Below, in pieces: positions 6,921 to 14,528 of a DNA stretch of 32,103 nucleotides; positions within the stretch are counted from its first letter, which is position 1, and each line of letters opens with the position of its first letter. Below the pieces are notes generated by a model, which was not told the origin of the DNA, did not search any database, and saw nothing but the letters and a program-made list of their open reading frames with translations. The translations under genes were made by a program, and so were the position numbers. The stretch lies in NCBI GenBank assembly GCA_003166915.1, contig PMUK01000103.1, forward strand, positions 1 through 32,103, written 5' to 3'. This DNA comes from Candidatus Cybelea palsarum. GTDB taxonomy: Bacteria; Vulcanimicrobiota; Vulcanimicrobiia; Vulcanimicrobiales; Vulcanimicrobiaceae.

Positions 6921-8603
6921 ATGCCCTGGTTGAACGCGGCCGTCTTCCTCGCACTGCTCTTGCTCGCAGCCTCACCGCTGGCCCGATACATGCACGCGGT
7001 CTTCGAGGGGCGCCTGCGCTGGCGAGGTGAGGCGGCGATCTATCGCTGGTGCGGCATCGATGCCGCACGCGAGATGGGCTGGGCCGAGTACGCCTTCGCC
7101 GCGCTCGCGTTCTCGCTGATTGCCACGCTGGCCGCATATGCGATCATGCGCACGCAGCAATGGCACGGACATTTTTTCAATCCGCAGGGCTTTGGTAACG
7201 TCACGCCGTGGATCGCTTGGAACACGGCCGTAAGCTTCGTCACGACGACGGATTGGCAGTTCTACTCCGGCGAGAACACGATGAGCTATCTCTCACAGAT
7301 GGCCGGACTCTCGTGGTTGAACTTTATCGCAGGCGCCATCGGCCTTGCCGCGGGAGTTGCCGTCATCCGTGGCTTTGCGAGAAAAAGCTCCGGCACGCTC
7401 GGAAACTTCTGGGTCGACTGCGTGCGGAGTCTCATCTACGTGCTGCTGCCGCTCTGCGTCGTCTTCGCGCTGCTCTTTGAAGCGCAAGGCATTCCACAGA
7501 ACTTCTCGCACTACGTGACCGCGACCAACGCTCAAGGCTTCGCGCAAAGCATCACCGGCGGCCCGATCGCCTCGCAGGAAGCTCCCAAACTGCTGGGCGG
7601 AAACGGCGGCGGCTTCGTCGCGGCGAACTCTGCGTCGCCCAACGAAAATCCAAATGGCCTTACAAACTTGCTCGAGCTGCTCGCCATCTGGCTCATTCCC
7701 GCGGCATTTCCCCTGCTCTTCGGAAGAATGATCGGCAACCAGCGCGCCGGGCGTGTGCTCTTAGCGGCGATGCTCTTTCTCGGCATCGCATCCTTCGTGG
7801 GAGCGCAGTTCGCCGAGCAGGCGGGAAACCCAATCGTGCACGCGATGGGCGTTCATGGCGGAAACATGGAAGGGAAAGAGGTTCGCTTCGGGGTCGCAAA
7901 TGTGGGCCTTTCCCTCGCAGTGGCAACCGATTCGGGAACCGGCTCTTCAAACTTCGCCTACGATTCGCTCACGCCGCTTGGCGGTTTCTTCGCGTTGCTC
8001 AATCTCGAACTGGCGGAGATCATCTTTGGGGGTGTCGGCAGCGGTCTTTACGGCATCCTGGTCTTCGCCGTCGTCACCGTCTTTTTGGCGGGTTTGATGG
8101 TCGGACGGACGCCTGAGTATCTCGGAAAGAGAATCGAACGGCGGGAAGTGCAGTATGCGATGCTCGCGGTGCTCATTTTTCCGTGCATCATCCTCTTCGC
8201 GACGGCAATCGCCGCCGTCATCCCTGCGGGCCGAGCCAGCCTCGGAAACGCAGGCCCACATGGCTTCACCGAGATACTGTATGCGTTTGCCTCTGGAGCG
8301 GCCAACAACGGGTCGGCATTTGCAGGCCTTGGGCCGAATACTTTTTACGACGCAGCTACCGGCCTCGTTATGCTGGGTGGCCGTTTCCTGGTGATGATTC
8401 CAACGCTGGCGCTCGCGTCGTGCCTGGCGGCGCGGCCGACGAACGATCTCTCACATGCGGGCACGTTTCGGACCGACAACGCGCTCTTCATCGGGCTCCT
8501 CATCGGTGTCATCCTGCTGGTCGGCGCGCTAACGTTCTTGCCGGCCGATTTGCTCGGTCCGATCGTCGAGCACTTCGAACTGCAGAAGCACGTCGTGTAT
8601 TAG
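6921..8603 (+). CDS. Orphan KdpA paralogue with altered selectivity filter
   Basis: A full-length 560-residue KdpA homologue with ten predicted spans. It keeps the overall signature ([60 protein letters not shown]). No kdpF, kdpB or kdpC accompanies it; the next gene is an ammonium transporter. Filter loops differ from the copy at 1573-3273. Loop 1 reads TTTDWQ instead of TNTNWQ, loop 2 LGGNGGG instead of GTNGGG, and loop 3 SGTGSS instead of TSCGAV; loop 4 is unchanged. The binding glutamine (residue 113) is kept. It may pair with the canonical KdpB, act as a low-affinity or leak channel, or do something new. It is clearly a paralogue and not a duplication artefact. Confidence 0.93.
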   Translation: MPWLNAAVFLALLLLAASPLARYMHAVFEGRLRWRGEAAIYRWCGIDAAREMGWAEYAFAALAFSLIATLAAYAIMRTQQWHGHFFNPQGFGNVTPWIAWNTAVSFVTTTDWQFYSGENTMSYLSQMAGLSWLNFIAGAIGLAAGVAVIRGFARKSSGTLGNFWVDCVRSLIYVLLPLCVVFALLFEAQGIPQNFSHYVTATNAQGFAQSITGGPIASQEAPKLLGGNGGGFVAANSASPNENPNGLTNLLELLAIWLIPAAFPLLFGRMIGNQRAGRVLLAAMLFLGIASFVGAQFAEQAGNPIVHAMGVHGGNMEGKEVRFGVANVGLSLAVATDSGTGSSNFAYDSLTPLGGFFALLNLELAEIIFGGVGSGLYGILVFAVVTVFLAGLMVGRTPEYLGKRIERREVQYAMLAVLIFPCIILFATAIAAVIPAGRASLGNAGPHGFTEILYAFASGAANNGSAFAGLGPNTFYDAATGLVMLGGRFLVMIPTLALASCLAARPTNDLSHAGTFRTDNALFIGLLIGVILLVGALTFLPADLLGPIVEHFELQKHVVY

Positions 8604-8677
8604 GCGGGAAAAATCAGCGGCCTGCCTAACCGCTTGCGAAACGCCCTTTTCCTCGGATCCGAACGGAGGGAATGCCG

Positions 8678-9919
8678 ATGGGAACCGCAGCGACGCCTAT
8701 AAATATCGGAAACACCGGCTTTATGCTGCTCTGCGCGAGCCTCGTCATGCTGATGACGCCTGGGCTCGCTTTCTTTTATGGCGGACTGGTTCAGCGCAAG
8801 AACGTGCTCACCATCATGATGCAGAGCTTCATGTCGCTGGGATGGACGACGGTCTTGTGGTTCGCCTTCGGCTATTCGGAGAGTTTTGGGGCGGACTGGC
8901 ACGGAATCATCGGCAATCCGGCGACGTATGCGTTCCTCCACGGCGTAACGCTGCAGACGATGTTTGCGAGCACCGCGAACATCCCGCTCGTCGTGCATAT
9001 CGCCTATCAAATGATGTTCGCGATCATCACGCCCGCGCTGATCACCGGCGCGTTTGCCAATCGAGTGACCTTCAAAGCCTATTTCTTATTTCTCACCGCG
9101 TGGCTGATCTTCGTCTACTTCCCGTTCGTCCACATGCTCTGGAGTCCGGACGGCATCTTGGCAAAGTGGGGATGCCTCGATTTCGCCGGCGGCATCGTGG
9201 TCCACGCGTCGGCCGGCTTTGCTGCCTTGGCATCGGTGCTCTACGTCGGACGACGCCACATCATCGACAACAAACCGCATAACGTTCCGCTCATCGCGCT
9301 GGGAACCGGGCTGCTCTGGTTCGGCTGGTACGGCTTCAACGCCGGATCGGAGCTGCGCGTCGACGCGGTAACCGCTTCCGCATTTCTCAACACCGATATC
9401 GCCGCATCGTTCGCCGCCGTCGCGTGGCTCTTCGTCGAGTGGGCTCGCGGGCGACAACCGAAGTTCGTCGGCCTTCTTACCGGTGCGGTTGCGGGGCTCG
9501 CAACGATAACCCCGGCGGCCGGCTACGTCTCGCCCATGACGGCGGTGATCATCGGCCTTGCGGCAGGCGTCGTCTGTTATTTCGCCGTCGCGCTGAAGAA
9601 TCAGCTCGGTTGGGACGACGCGCTCGACGTCTGGGGCGTCCACGGAGTCGGGGGATTCTTGGGAATCTGTTTGCTCGGCGTCTTTGCGTCGACGCTGTGG
9701 AACCCCAATGGAGCCGACGGCTTACTGCGGGGTAACCCCGCGTTTTTAGGCAAGCAGTTCGTCGCAGCGGCGGTCTGCAGCGCCTGGGCCTTCGCCTTCA
9801 CCTATGCGATGCTCGCGTTGATCAACCTCGTAACGCCCGTCAAAGTCGACGATGCAGCCGAAGAACGCGGCCTCGACGTCGCACTGCACGGTGAGGAGGC
9901 CTATCCTCTGGGCGTCTGA
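8678..9919 (+). CDS. amt: Ammonium transporter, Amt/MEP/Rh family
   Basis: Inner-membrane trimeric channel protein for ammonium uptake. The start is taken at the second ATG (8678), 7 nt after GGAGGG. The first ATG at 8672 is only 1 nt from that RBS and is unlikely. This gives 413 residues with about eleven spans. Family landmarks are MTPGLAFFYGGLVQRKN, FGYSESFG, the twin pore histidines in FAGGIVVHASAGFAAL and DVWGVHGVGGFLG, and WFGWYGFNAGS. No adjacent glnK (PII) gene is present, although many amt genes have one. Its 3' end overlaps the convergent antiporter gene by 19 nt. Confidence 0.95.
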   Translation: MGTAATPINIGNTGFMLLCASLVMLMTPGLAFFYGGLVQRKNVLTIMMQSFMSLGWTTVLWFAFGYSESFGADWHGIIGNPATYAFLHGVTLQTMFASTANIPLVVHIAYQMMFAIITPALITGAFANRVTFKAYFLFLTAWLIFVYFPFVHMLWSPDGILAKWGCLDFAGGIVVHASAGFAALASVLYVGRRHIIDNKPHNVPLIALGTGLLWFGWYGFNAGSELRVDAVTASAFLNTDIAASFAAVAWLFVEWARGRQPKFVGLLTGAVAGLATITPAAGYVSPMTAVIIGLAAGVVCYFAVALKNQLGWDDALDVWGVHGVGGFLGICLLGVFASTLWNPNGADGLLRGNPAFLGKQFVAAAVCSAWAFAFTYAMLALINLVTPVKVDDAAEERGLDVALHGEEAYPLGV

Positions 9920-11004
9920 CGCGCCGTAGCGCGGCGCACGACGGGCTCGATTGCGAAGCTGCCTATCGCCAGCGTCGCCAGCGAGACCGCAAATGTCGCG
10001 TCGATGATCGCCTCGCGATACGCAATCGAGGCGGGAATGGCCAAGGCGAGCGCAAGGCACAGCGCGCCGCGCATCCCGCCGACGCGCACGACGTCGATCC
10101 ATTCTCGCGGATACGGTCCCGGCAGCAGCAAGCCGCCAACGGCGGCGCGCGCCACGGCGATGCCCACGATACAGGCGATGGTGAAGACCGGCGCCTGCGC
10201 GACGCGCCCGATCTCCAGTGCGGCGCCCACCATGAAAAACACCAGCACGTTTGCAAGCAGTGCGCCGACGTCCCAGAAGCGGTTCACGTCTTCGGCGATG
10301 CTCAGCGTAATCCACGAACGCTCGTAGTATCGCAACGCGATGCCATACGCGATCGTCGCGAAGATGCCCGAAAGCGCAAGATAATCGGCCGCGAAGTAGG
10401 CCCCGTACGCGCACAGCACCGTTGCGGCGATTTGGAACCTGACGCGCCGGCGACCGCGCAGTACGCGGGCCGTTACGAAAGCGATAGCAACGCCAAGAGC
10501 CACGCCGCCCGCGGCGCCGGCCACGGTCTTGAGCGCCACAATCGCAATCGCGCCGGCGCCGGCAGCGCCAAAGCCGATGGCAACCAACACGCCGCGATAG
10601 AGCGCCACCGCAACGGCATCGTTGAAGAGCGACTCGCATTCGACGATCGTGGCCAGCGTACGTGGAACTTTCAACCGGCGAAAGACGGCCACGACGGAGA
10701 TAGGATCCGTTGCGCTCAGAATGGCGCCCGCCAGCAGCGCGGGGCCGAACGGTACGCGAACGATCGAAAGCGCGCCCGCGACGATTCCCGCCGTAAGCAG
10801 CACGCCCGGTCCGGCGAGTGTGGCGATTGCGATCCATTGCCGGCGCATCGCCCGAAAGTTCAGGTTCCACGCCGCCTCAAAGAGCAGCGGAGGGAGAAAA
10901 ACGTAGAGCGTGGCGTGGCCGAGCGCGTACGCCAGTCGTCCAGGCTCGATCAGTCCGTAGAGAACGCCCAGCCCGACGACGGCGAGGATCTGCCACAGCT
11001 TCAC
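9901..11004 (-). CDS. CPA1-family Na+(K+)/H+ antiporter
   Basis: A 367-residue inner-membrane cation/proton exchanger. Key motifs are SATDPISVVAVFRRL, with the family ATDP signature, and ECESLFNDAVA, matching the ESLFND(G/A) cation-site motif of NhaP/NHE proteins. There are about ten hydrophobic spans. The start is the GTG at 11004; an in-frame stop just upstream rules out a longer protein. No cytoplasmic regulatory domain is seen. It converges with amt, overlapping by 19 nt. A tandem hairpin with a T-run ends 14 nt before the GTG, so expression may be attenuated. Ion preference cannot be read from the sequence, but context suggests a role in monovalent cation balance. Confidence 0.9.
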   Translation of the reverse strand: MKLWQILAVVGLGVLYGLIEPGRLAYALGHATLYVFLPPLLFEAAWNLNFRAMRRQWIAIATLAGPGVLLTAGIVAGALSIVRVPFGPALLAGAILSATDPISVVAVFRRLKVPRTLATIVECESLFNDAVAVALYRGVLVAIGFGAAGAGAIAIVALKTVAGAAGGVALGVAIAFVTARVLRGRRRVRFQIAATVLCAYGAYFAADYLALSGIFATIAYGIALRYYERSWITLSIAEDVNRFWDVGALLANVLVFFMVGAALEIGRVAQAPVFTIACIVGIAVARAAVGGLLLPGPYPREWIDVVRVGGMRGALCLALALAIPASIAYREAIIDATFAVSLATLAIGSFAIEPVVRRATARQTPRG

Positions 11005-11018
11005 CAGCGTGGGTGATT

Positions 11019-11039
11019 AAAAAAGCAGCCCGAGGCTGC
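11019..11039 (-). terminator. Intrinsic terminator/attenuator ahead of the antiporter (minus strand)
   Basis: On the minus strand a 6-bp perfect stem GCAGCC/GGCTGC with a 3-base loop is followed by six T residues. It ends only 14 nt before the antiporter GTG. A terminator placed here can only stop leftward transcripts entering the antiporter gene, so it is either an attenuator or the end of a leftward RNA antisense to the 148-aa gene. Confidence 0.6.
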
Positions 11040-11043
11040 CTGC

Positions 11044-11069
11044 AACGGATGGCCGGGCTCCGTTCTTTT
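11044..11069. other. Second hairpin of the tandem pair
   Basis: AACGGA and TCCGTT form a perfect 6-bp stem with a 9-base loop. On the plus strand it is followed by CTTTT, so it could be a weak terminator there. On the minus strand it immediately precedes the terminator at 11019-11039, giving a two-hairpin structure. Confidence 0.45.
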
Positions 11070-11134
11070 GGCGCTGAAACATCGAACCCACATCGGACGG
11101 TATCTAGGGCATCGTTGCCTCGAGGAGTTTGGTT

Positions 11135-11581
11135 ATGACGGCAATCTCAGCTTCGGCGGTACCGGGGACGTCTGGAGTCTCGACGCTCCAGTTATATCTG
11201 TTGCGCGGAACGTATGCGCTGATCTTGGCCTTCTTAGTGACGAGCATCTGGCCCGGCGTGATTCACCACGACAAGCTGGCTCTTATGCACGGCGTCGCGC
11301 GCAGCCTGTTGGCGGCGATGGCGCCGCTCATGCTGATGGGCCTTCGCTATCCCCTCAAGATGTTGCCGGTGCTCTTCTTCGAGCTGGCCTGGAAGACGAT
11401 CTGGCTGCTCTTCTTCGCGCTGCCGCTATGGACGGCGCATCAAGTCGATGCCGATACATGGGAGACCATCAAAGCCTGCGCGTTGGTTTGGGTAATCTTC
11501 CCGTTCACGATTCCGTGGCGCTACGTCTTTGAGACCTACGTCAAGGCGCCCGGAGATCGGTGGAGTAATCGGCCGACCTAG
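11135..11581 (+). CDS. 148-aa multi-span membrane protein of unknown function
   Basis: The ATG at 11135 has an excellent RBS (GAGGAG, 7 nt away). The protein has four hydrophobic segments (YLLRGTYALILAFLVTSIW, ARSLLAAMAPLMLMGLRYPL, LPVLFFELAWKTIWLLFFALPLW, ALVWVIFPFTIPWRYVFETYV). Between them lie short charged loops, including PGVIHHDKLA, whose paired histidines are on the first loop. I know of no named family. It stands alone, convergent with the radical SAM gene 23 nt downstream. Confidence 0.75.
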   Translation: MTAISASAVPGTSGVSTLQLYLLRGTYALILAFLVTSIWPGVIHHDKLALMHGVARSLLAAMAPLMLMGLRYPLKMLPVLFFELAWKTIWLLFFALPLWTAHQVDADTWETIKACALVWVIFPFTIPWRYVFETYVKAPGDRWSNRPT

Positions 11582-11604
11582 CCGTTAACGGGCCCTCCAG
11601 GCTC

Positions 11605-12834
11605 CTAGTGCGTGTGCGTGAAATTTCCGACGCGCGTGACCGCTCGAATCGCGTCGATTGCACGGCGCATGCCTAACGGCGCACGCGGACGGCCGACGGT
11701 TTCGAAGTAGAGCGCCGGATCGATGTTGAGCGTGCGGGTCTGGACCATCGCTACCGGCGTCGCGCGCAAGAACGCATCCGCGGCCGCAACCTCTTCTTCG
11801 TCGTCGGTGACGCCGGGGTGCGTCAATAGGTTGAGGCTAACGGCGAGCCCGCGTTCCACGGCCAATCCTATCGAGTCGAAAACATCGTCGAGTCCGTAGC
11901 CCTGCGGACGGTAATAAGCGGCGTAGACATTGCGACGAAACGAGTTGAGGCTAATCCGAACCGCCTGCAATCCGGCATCGATGCAGCGCGCCAGCGACGC
12001 CGGCTGACTGCCGTTCGTGTTCAAGTTGATCGTTCCGTTCTCGCACTGCGCGCGAATGCGCTCGATGGCGCGGGCGATGGCGATCGAGCGCAGCAGCGGC
12101 TCACCTTCGCATCCTTGGCCGAAGGAGACGATTCCGTCTTCCACGCGTTCCAAATGATGAATCGCCACTTCCGCGAGCTCCTCGGCCGCGACTTCCTCGG
12201 CGATGCGCGTTTGCGGAGATGGTACGCCGGTCTCCGCCTCTTGCTCGGAGATGCAGCCGATGCAGCGGGCATTGCATTTCGGCGAAACCGGCAACGCGGC
12301 TTCGCCCCGTTCGAGGAAGACGTTCTGCGCCGTAAAGCAGCCGTACTCACGCGAGCAGAGCGCCACTTGCTCGAGCACGCCGTTGCGAGGCCCTGTCGCG
12401 AGACGCCCGTCGATCAGCCGTTCCAGTTCACCCTTTTTAAAGCGGCGCGGTTTCCAATCGTCGCTCTCGTCGGTCTTCATGGCACCCACGTGCAAACGGT
12501 CGTCCACGGCACAGGCGAACGTGTAACCGAAGAGCGGCAACGCCGGCGCGTTGCGCTGAGTTGCATAGGCGGGCACGAGCAGCCGCGTGTAGCCGGCCGG
12601 CAGAGCTACCGCGAGCGCATTGCGGCCCGAGATGGGCCCGATCGTCGTCAGCGGACGGCGGCCGGGAAGCAGCATCTCCAGCGTGCTCTGCGGCGCCGGA
12701 ATCAGCTCGTCGCGAACGGCCTCGCGAACGATGCCGGCGTCGGCCAGCGGCACGACGCTCGGATCGTACGAGATCCGGCCCCGCGCATCGCACGATGCGA
12801 GCGCGACGTCGGAGAGTTCACCGCGCAAGTTCAT
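11605..12834 (-). CDS. Radical SAM protein of unknown function
   Basis: A 409-residue protein starting at ATG 12834, inside the 3' end of dapF (17-nt overlap). Residues 1 to about 180 form a domain I do not recognise. It contains the pair ALCSREYGCFTAQN (C160, C166), which might bind metal. The cluster motif CNARCIGC (C187, C191, C194) is the classic CX3CX2C for a SAM-reducing [4Fe-4S] centre. The following barrel has a GQGCEGEP glycine-rich turn (in place of GGEP), LNTNGS and VRISLNSF. No SPASM or cobalamin domain is evident. Genomic coupling to dapF, miaA and mutL does not reveal the substrate. The ORF extends upstream to 12993 only as a shadow of dapF. Confidence 0.85.
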   Translation of the reverse strand: MNLRGELSDVALASCDARGRISYDPSVVPLADAGIVREAVRDELIPAPQSTLEMLLPGRRPLTTIGPISGRNALAVALPAGYTRLLVPAYATQRNAPALPLFGYTFACAVDDRLHVGAMKTDESDDWKPRRFKKGELERLIDGRLATGPRNGVLEQVALCSREYGCFTAQNVFLERGEAALPVSPKCNARCIGCISEQEAETGVPSPQTRIAEEVAAEELAEVAIHHLERVEDGIVSFGQGCEGEPLLRSIAIARAIERIRAQCENGTINLNTNGSQPASLARCIDAGLQAVRISLNSFRRNVYAAYYRPQGYGLDDVFDSIGLAVERGLAVSLNLLTHPGVTDDEEEVAAADAFLRATPVAMVQTRTLNIDPALYFETVGRPRAPLGMRRAIDAIRAVTRVGNFTHTH

Positions 12835-13618
12835 CGTCGAGGTCGACTTCCGTATCGAAAACGCGTACGGCCGGCCCGGTGAGGTAGGCGTTGCCGGTGC
12901 CGTCCCATTCGACCACCAGTCGTCCGCCTGGCACAAAAACCTCGATCGGCGAAGTAGCCGTCCCGCTCGCGATCGCAACCGCGGCGCACGCAACGGCGCC
13001 GGTGCCGCACGCCATCGTCAAACCAACCCCGCGCTCCCAATGCGCGACGCGAATCGTTCGCTGACCCTCCAACACAACGACGTGCACGTTCGTGCCGTCT
13101 GGAAATCGCGAGTCCTTTTGAAACTCCTCGGCAATACTTTCGAGATCCACACCTTCAACGCTCGACCGTACGAGCACGACGTGCGGATTCCCAAGATCGA
13201 CGAACCAGGCCCCATTGTCATCCTGAGCGCAGTCGAAGGACGACAATGGGGTAATACGAGGGTGGCCCATTGCTACGCGAACCGTATATTCGGCTCCGCG
13301 CGACACGATCTCGGTCGAAATTAAGCCCACATCCGTTTCGAATGTGACGCCCGCTCCTTCTCCCGCTTCGTCGAGCCAGCGTGCCGCGCAGCGGACGCCG
13401 TTGCCGCACATCTCGGCTTCGCTTCCGTCGGCATTGATCGTTCGCATGCGTGCATCGGCGACGCTCGAGGACTCGATCGCTATAACGCCATCCGCACCGA
13501 TGCCCGCTCGGCGATCGCAGGCCCATTTCGTGAAGCGTACGAGGTCGGCGCGCCCGTCGCTACGCCGATCGACGATCACGAAATCGTTTCGCGCGCCGTG
13601 CATCTTGGTCACCTTCAT
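12818..13618 (-). CDS. dapF: Diaminopimelate epimerase
   Basis: Converts LL- to meso-diaminopimelate in lysine and peptidoglycan synthesis; cytosolic, cofactor-free. It has 266 residues. The start ATG 13618 lies 1 nt after the miaA stop; the longer frame is a miaA shadow. Both catalytic cysteines are present, in EMCGNGVRC and in MACGTGAVACA. N-terminal KMHGARNDFVIVD and GNPHVV also fit. An unusual insertion, ITPLSSFDCAQDDNGA, is encoded by a palindromic repeat at 13210-13251 and lies just before the GNPHVV motif, at a loop that varies in length among DapF proteins. The frame is intact, so the enzyme is probably active. Confidence 0.96.
   Translation of the reverse strand: MKVTKMHGARNDFVIVDRRSDGRADLVRFTKWACDRRAGIGADGVIAIESSSVADARMRTINADGSEAEMCGNGVRCAARWLDEAGEGAGVTFETDVGLISTEIVSRGAEYTVRVAMGHPRITPLSSFDCAQDDNGAWFVDLGNPHVVLVRSSVEGVDLESIAEEFQKDSRFPDGTNVHVVVLEGQRTIRVAHWERGVGLTMACGTGAVACAAVAIASGTATSPIEVFVPGGRLVVEWDGTGNAYLTGPAVRVFDTEVDLDDELAR
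13210..13251. repeat. REP-like palindromic element inside dapF
   Basis: A 42-bp near-perfect hairpin. The outer arms CCCCATTGTC and GACAATGGGG are exact reverse complements, and an inner TCCT/AGGA stem surrounds a GAGCGCAGTCGA loop. The core TCCTGAGCG-AGTCGAAGGA is one I recognise as recurring, dispersed, in many bacterial genomes, where translated copies read SFDCAQDD or SFDFAQDD. I see no other copy in this window. Confidence 0.75.
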
Positions 13619-13619
13619 T

Positions 13620-14528
13620 TCAAACGCGCTTCGCAGACCAGCCGAGCTTTTCCCGTACCTTCTCATGCAGCGCTTCCGGCGCGCACCAGAACGTATCGGC
13701 CTCGCTGCGAAACCACGCGCGCTGGCGCCGAGCGTAGCGCCGCGTCGCTCGCTCGAGCGATGCGCGCAGCTCGGCGATCGTGCTCCAGCCGCGCAGATAG
13801 GCAAGTGCCTGCGGGTAACCAACTGCGTTGGCGGCGACGGCAGCGTCGCCGATGCGCTTGGCCTCGTCCAGCAATCCTACGGCCAACATCCGCTCCGTCC
13901 GCGCCGCGATGCGCCGGTCGATTTCGGCCTGTGGCAGATCGAGAAAGACGAGAAGCGATGCGAGTCCCTCGCCGCGCAGCGTACGCGCCGGCTCCGGAAA
14001 GGAGGGTGTCGAGGTTTGCGCGAGCGCGATCTCGAGCGCACGGAGCACTCGATAGCCGTCGCTGGGATGAATCGCTCTCGCGCGCGACGCGTCGCGCTTT
14101 CCGAGCCATTCGTATAGAAAATCCGCCGGGTGGAGATGCGCTTCCCGCGCGAGCCGTTCGCGCAGCGCTTCGTCGTACTGCGGCGCGAGGTAGACCCCTC
14201 CGAGCAGCGCACGAATATAAAAACCGGTCCCACCGACGACGATCGCGCGCTTTCCGCGTTTTACGATATCGCGAATTGCCGCAATCGCGTCGCTTGCGTA
14301 ACGGGCCGCCGAGTAGCGTTGCGCCGGATCGAGAAACGCGACGAGATGGTGCGGCACACGCGCCATCTGCTCCGCCGTAGGCGCGGCCGTGCCGATGGGC
14401 ATCCCGCGATAGATCTGTCGAGAATCCGCTCCGACGATCTCCGCACCGTACGTCGTCGCGAGCTCGAGCGCGATTTCCGTCTTTCCACTCGCCGTCGCGC
14501 CCGCTAGAATTAAGACGCCGTCAGACAC
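13620..14528 (-). CDS. miaA: tRNA dimethylallyltransferase
   Basis: Adds a dimethylallyl group to A37 of tRNAs that read codons starting with U, giving i6A, the substrate of MiaB encoded at 25676. The P-loop LAGATASGKT opens the protein; DSRQIYRGMPIGTAAPT and VVGGTGFYIRAL are the family motifs. The C-terminal NAVGYPQ and RRYARRQRAWFR also match. I prefer the GTG at 14528, which overlaps the mutL stop and leaves four residues before the P-loop strand. An ATG at 14552 would add eight residues and overlap mutL by 32 nt. With the GTG start it is 302 residues. dapF follows after 1 nt. Confidence 0.95.
   Translation of the reverse strand: MSDGVLILAGATASGKTEIALELATTYGAEIVGADSRQIYRGMPIGTAAPTAEQMARVPHHLVAFLDPAQRYSAARYASDAIAAIRDIVKRGKRAIVVGGTGFYIRALLGGVYLAPQYDEALRERLAREAHLHPADFLYEWLGKRDASRARAIHPSDGYRVLRALEIALAQTSTPSFPEPARTLRGEGLASLLVFLDLPQAEIDRRIAARTERMLAVGLLDEAKRIGDAAVAANAVGYPQALAYLRGWSTIAELRASLERATRRYARRQRAWFRSEADTFWCAPEALHEKVREKLGWSAKRV

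Noticed and set aside
8614-8636. Terminator between orphan kdpA and amt
   Set aside because: The AGCGG/CCGCT stem is short with a 9-base loop, and the T-run is on the strand opposite to both genes.
8654-8670. Fifth copy of the 21-bp repeat upstream of amt
   Set aside because: Only a short GGATCCGAACGG stretch resembles it; the arms and centre do not align.
11040-11134. tRNA gene on the minus strand (GGTTCGAT seen)
   Set aside because: The bases flanking the TTCGA do not form a T stem, and no acceptor, D or anticodon arms can be folded.
12835-12993. N-terminal extension of the radical SAM protein
   Set aside because: This stretch is dapF read in another frame; the radical SAM family sequence makes sense only from the ATG at 12834.
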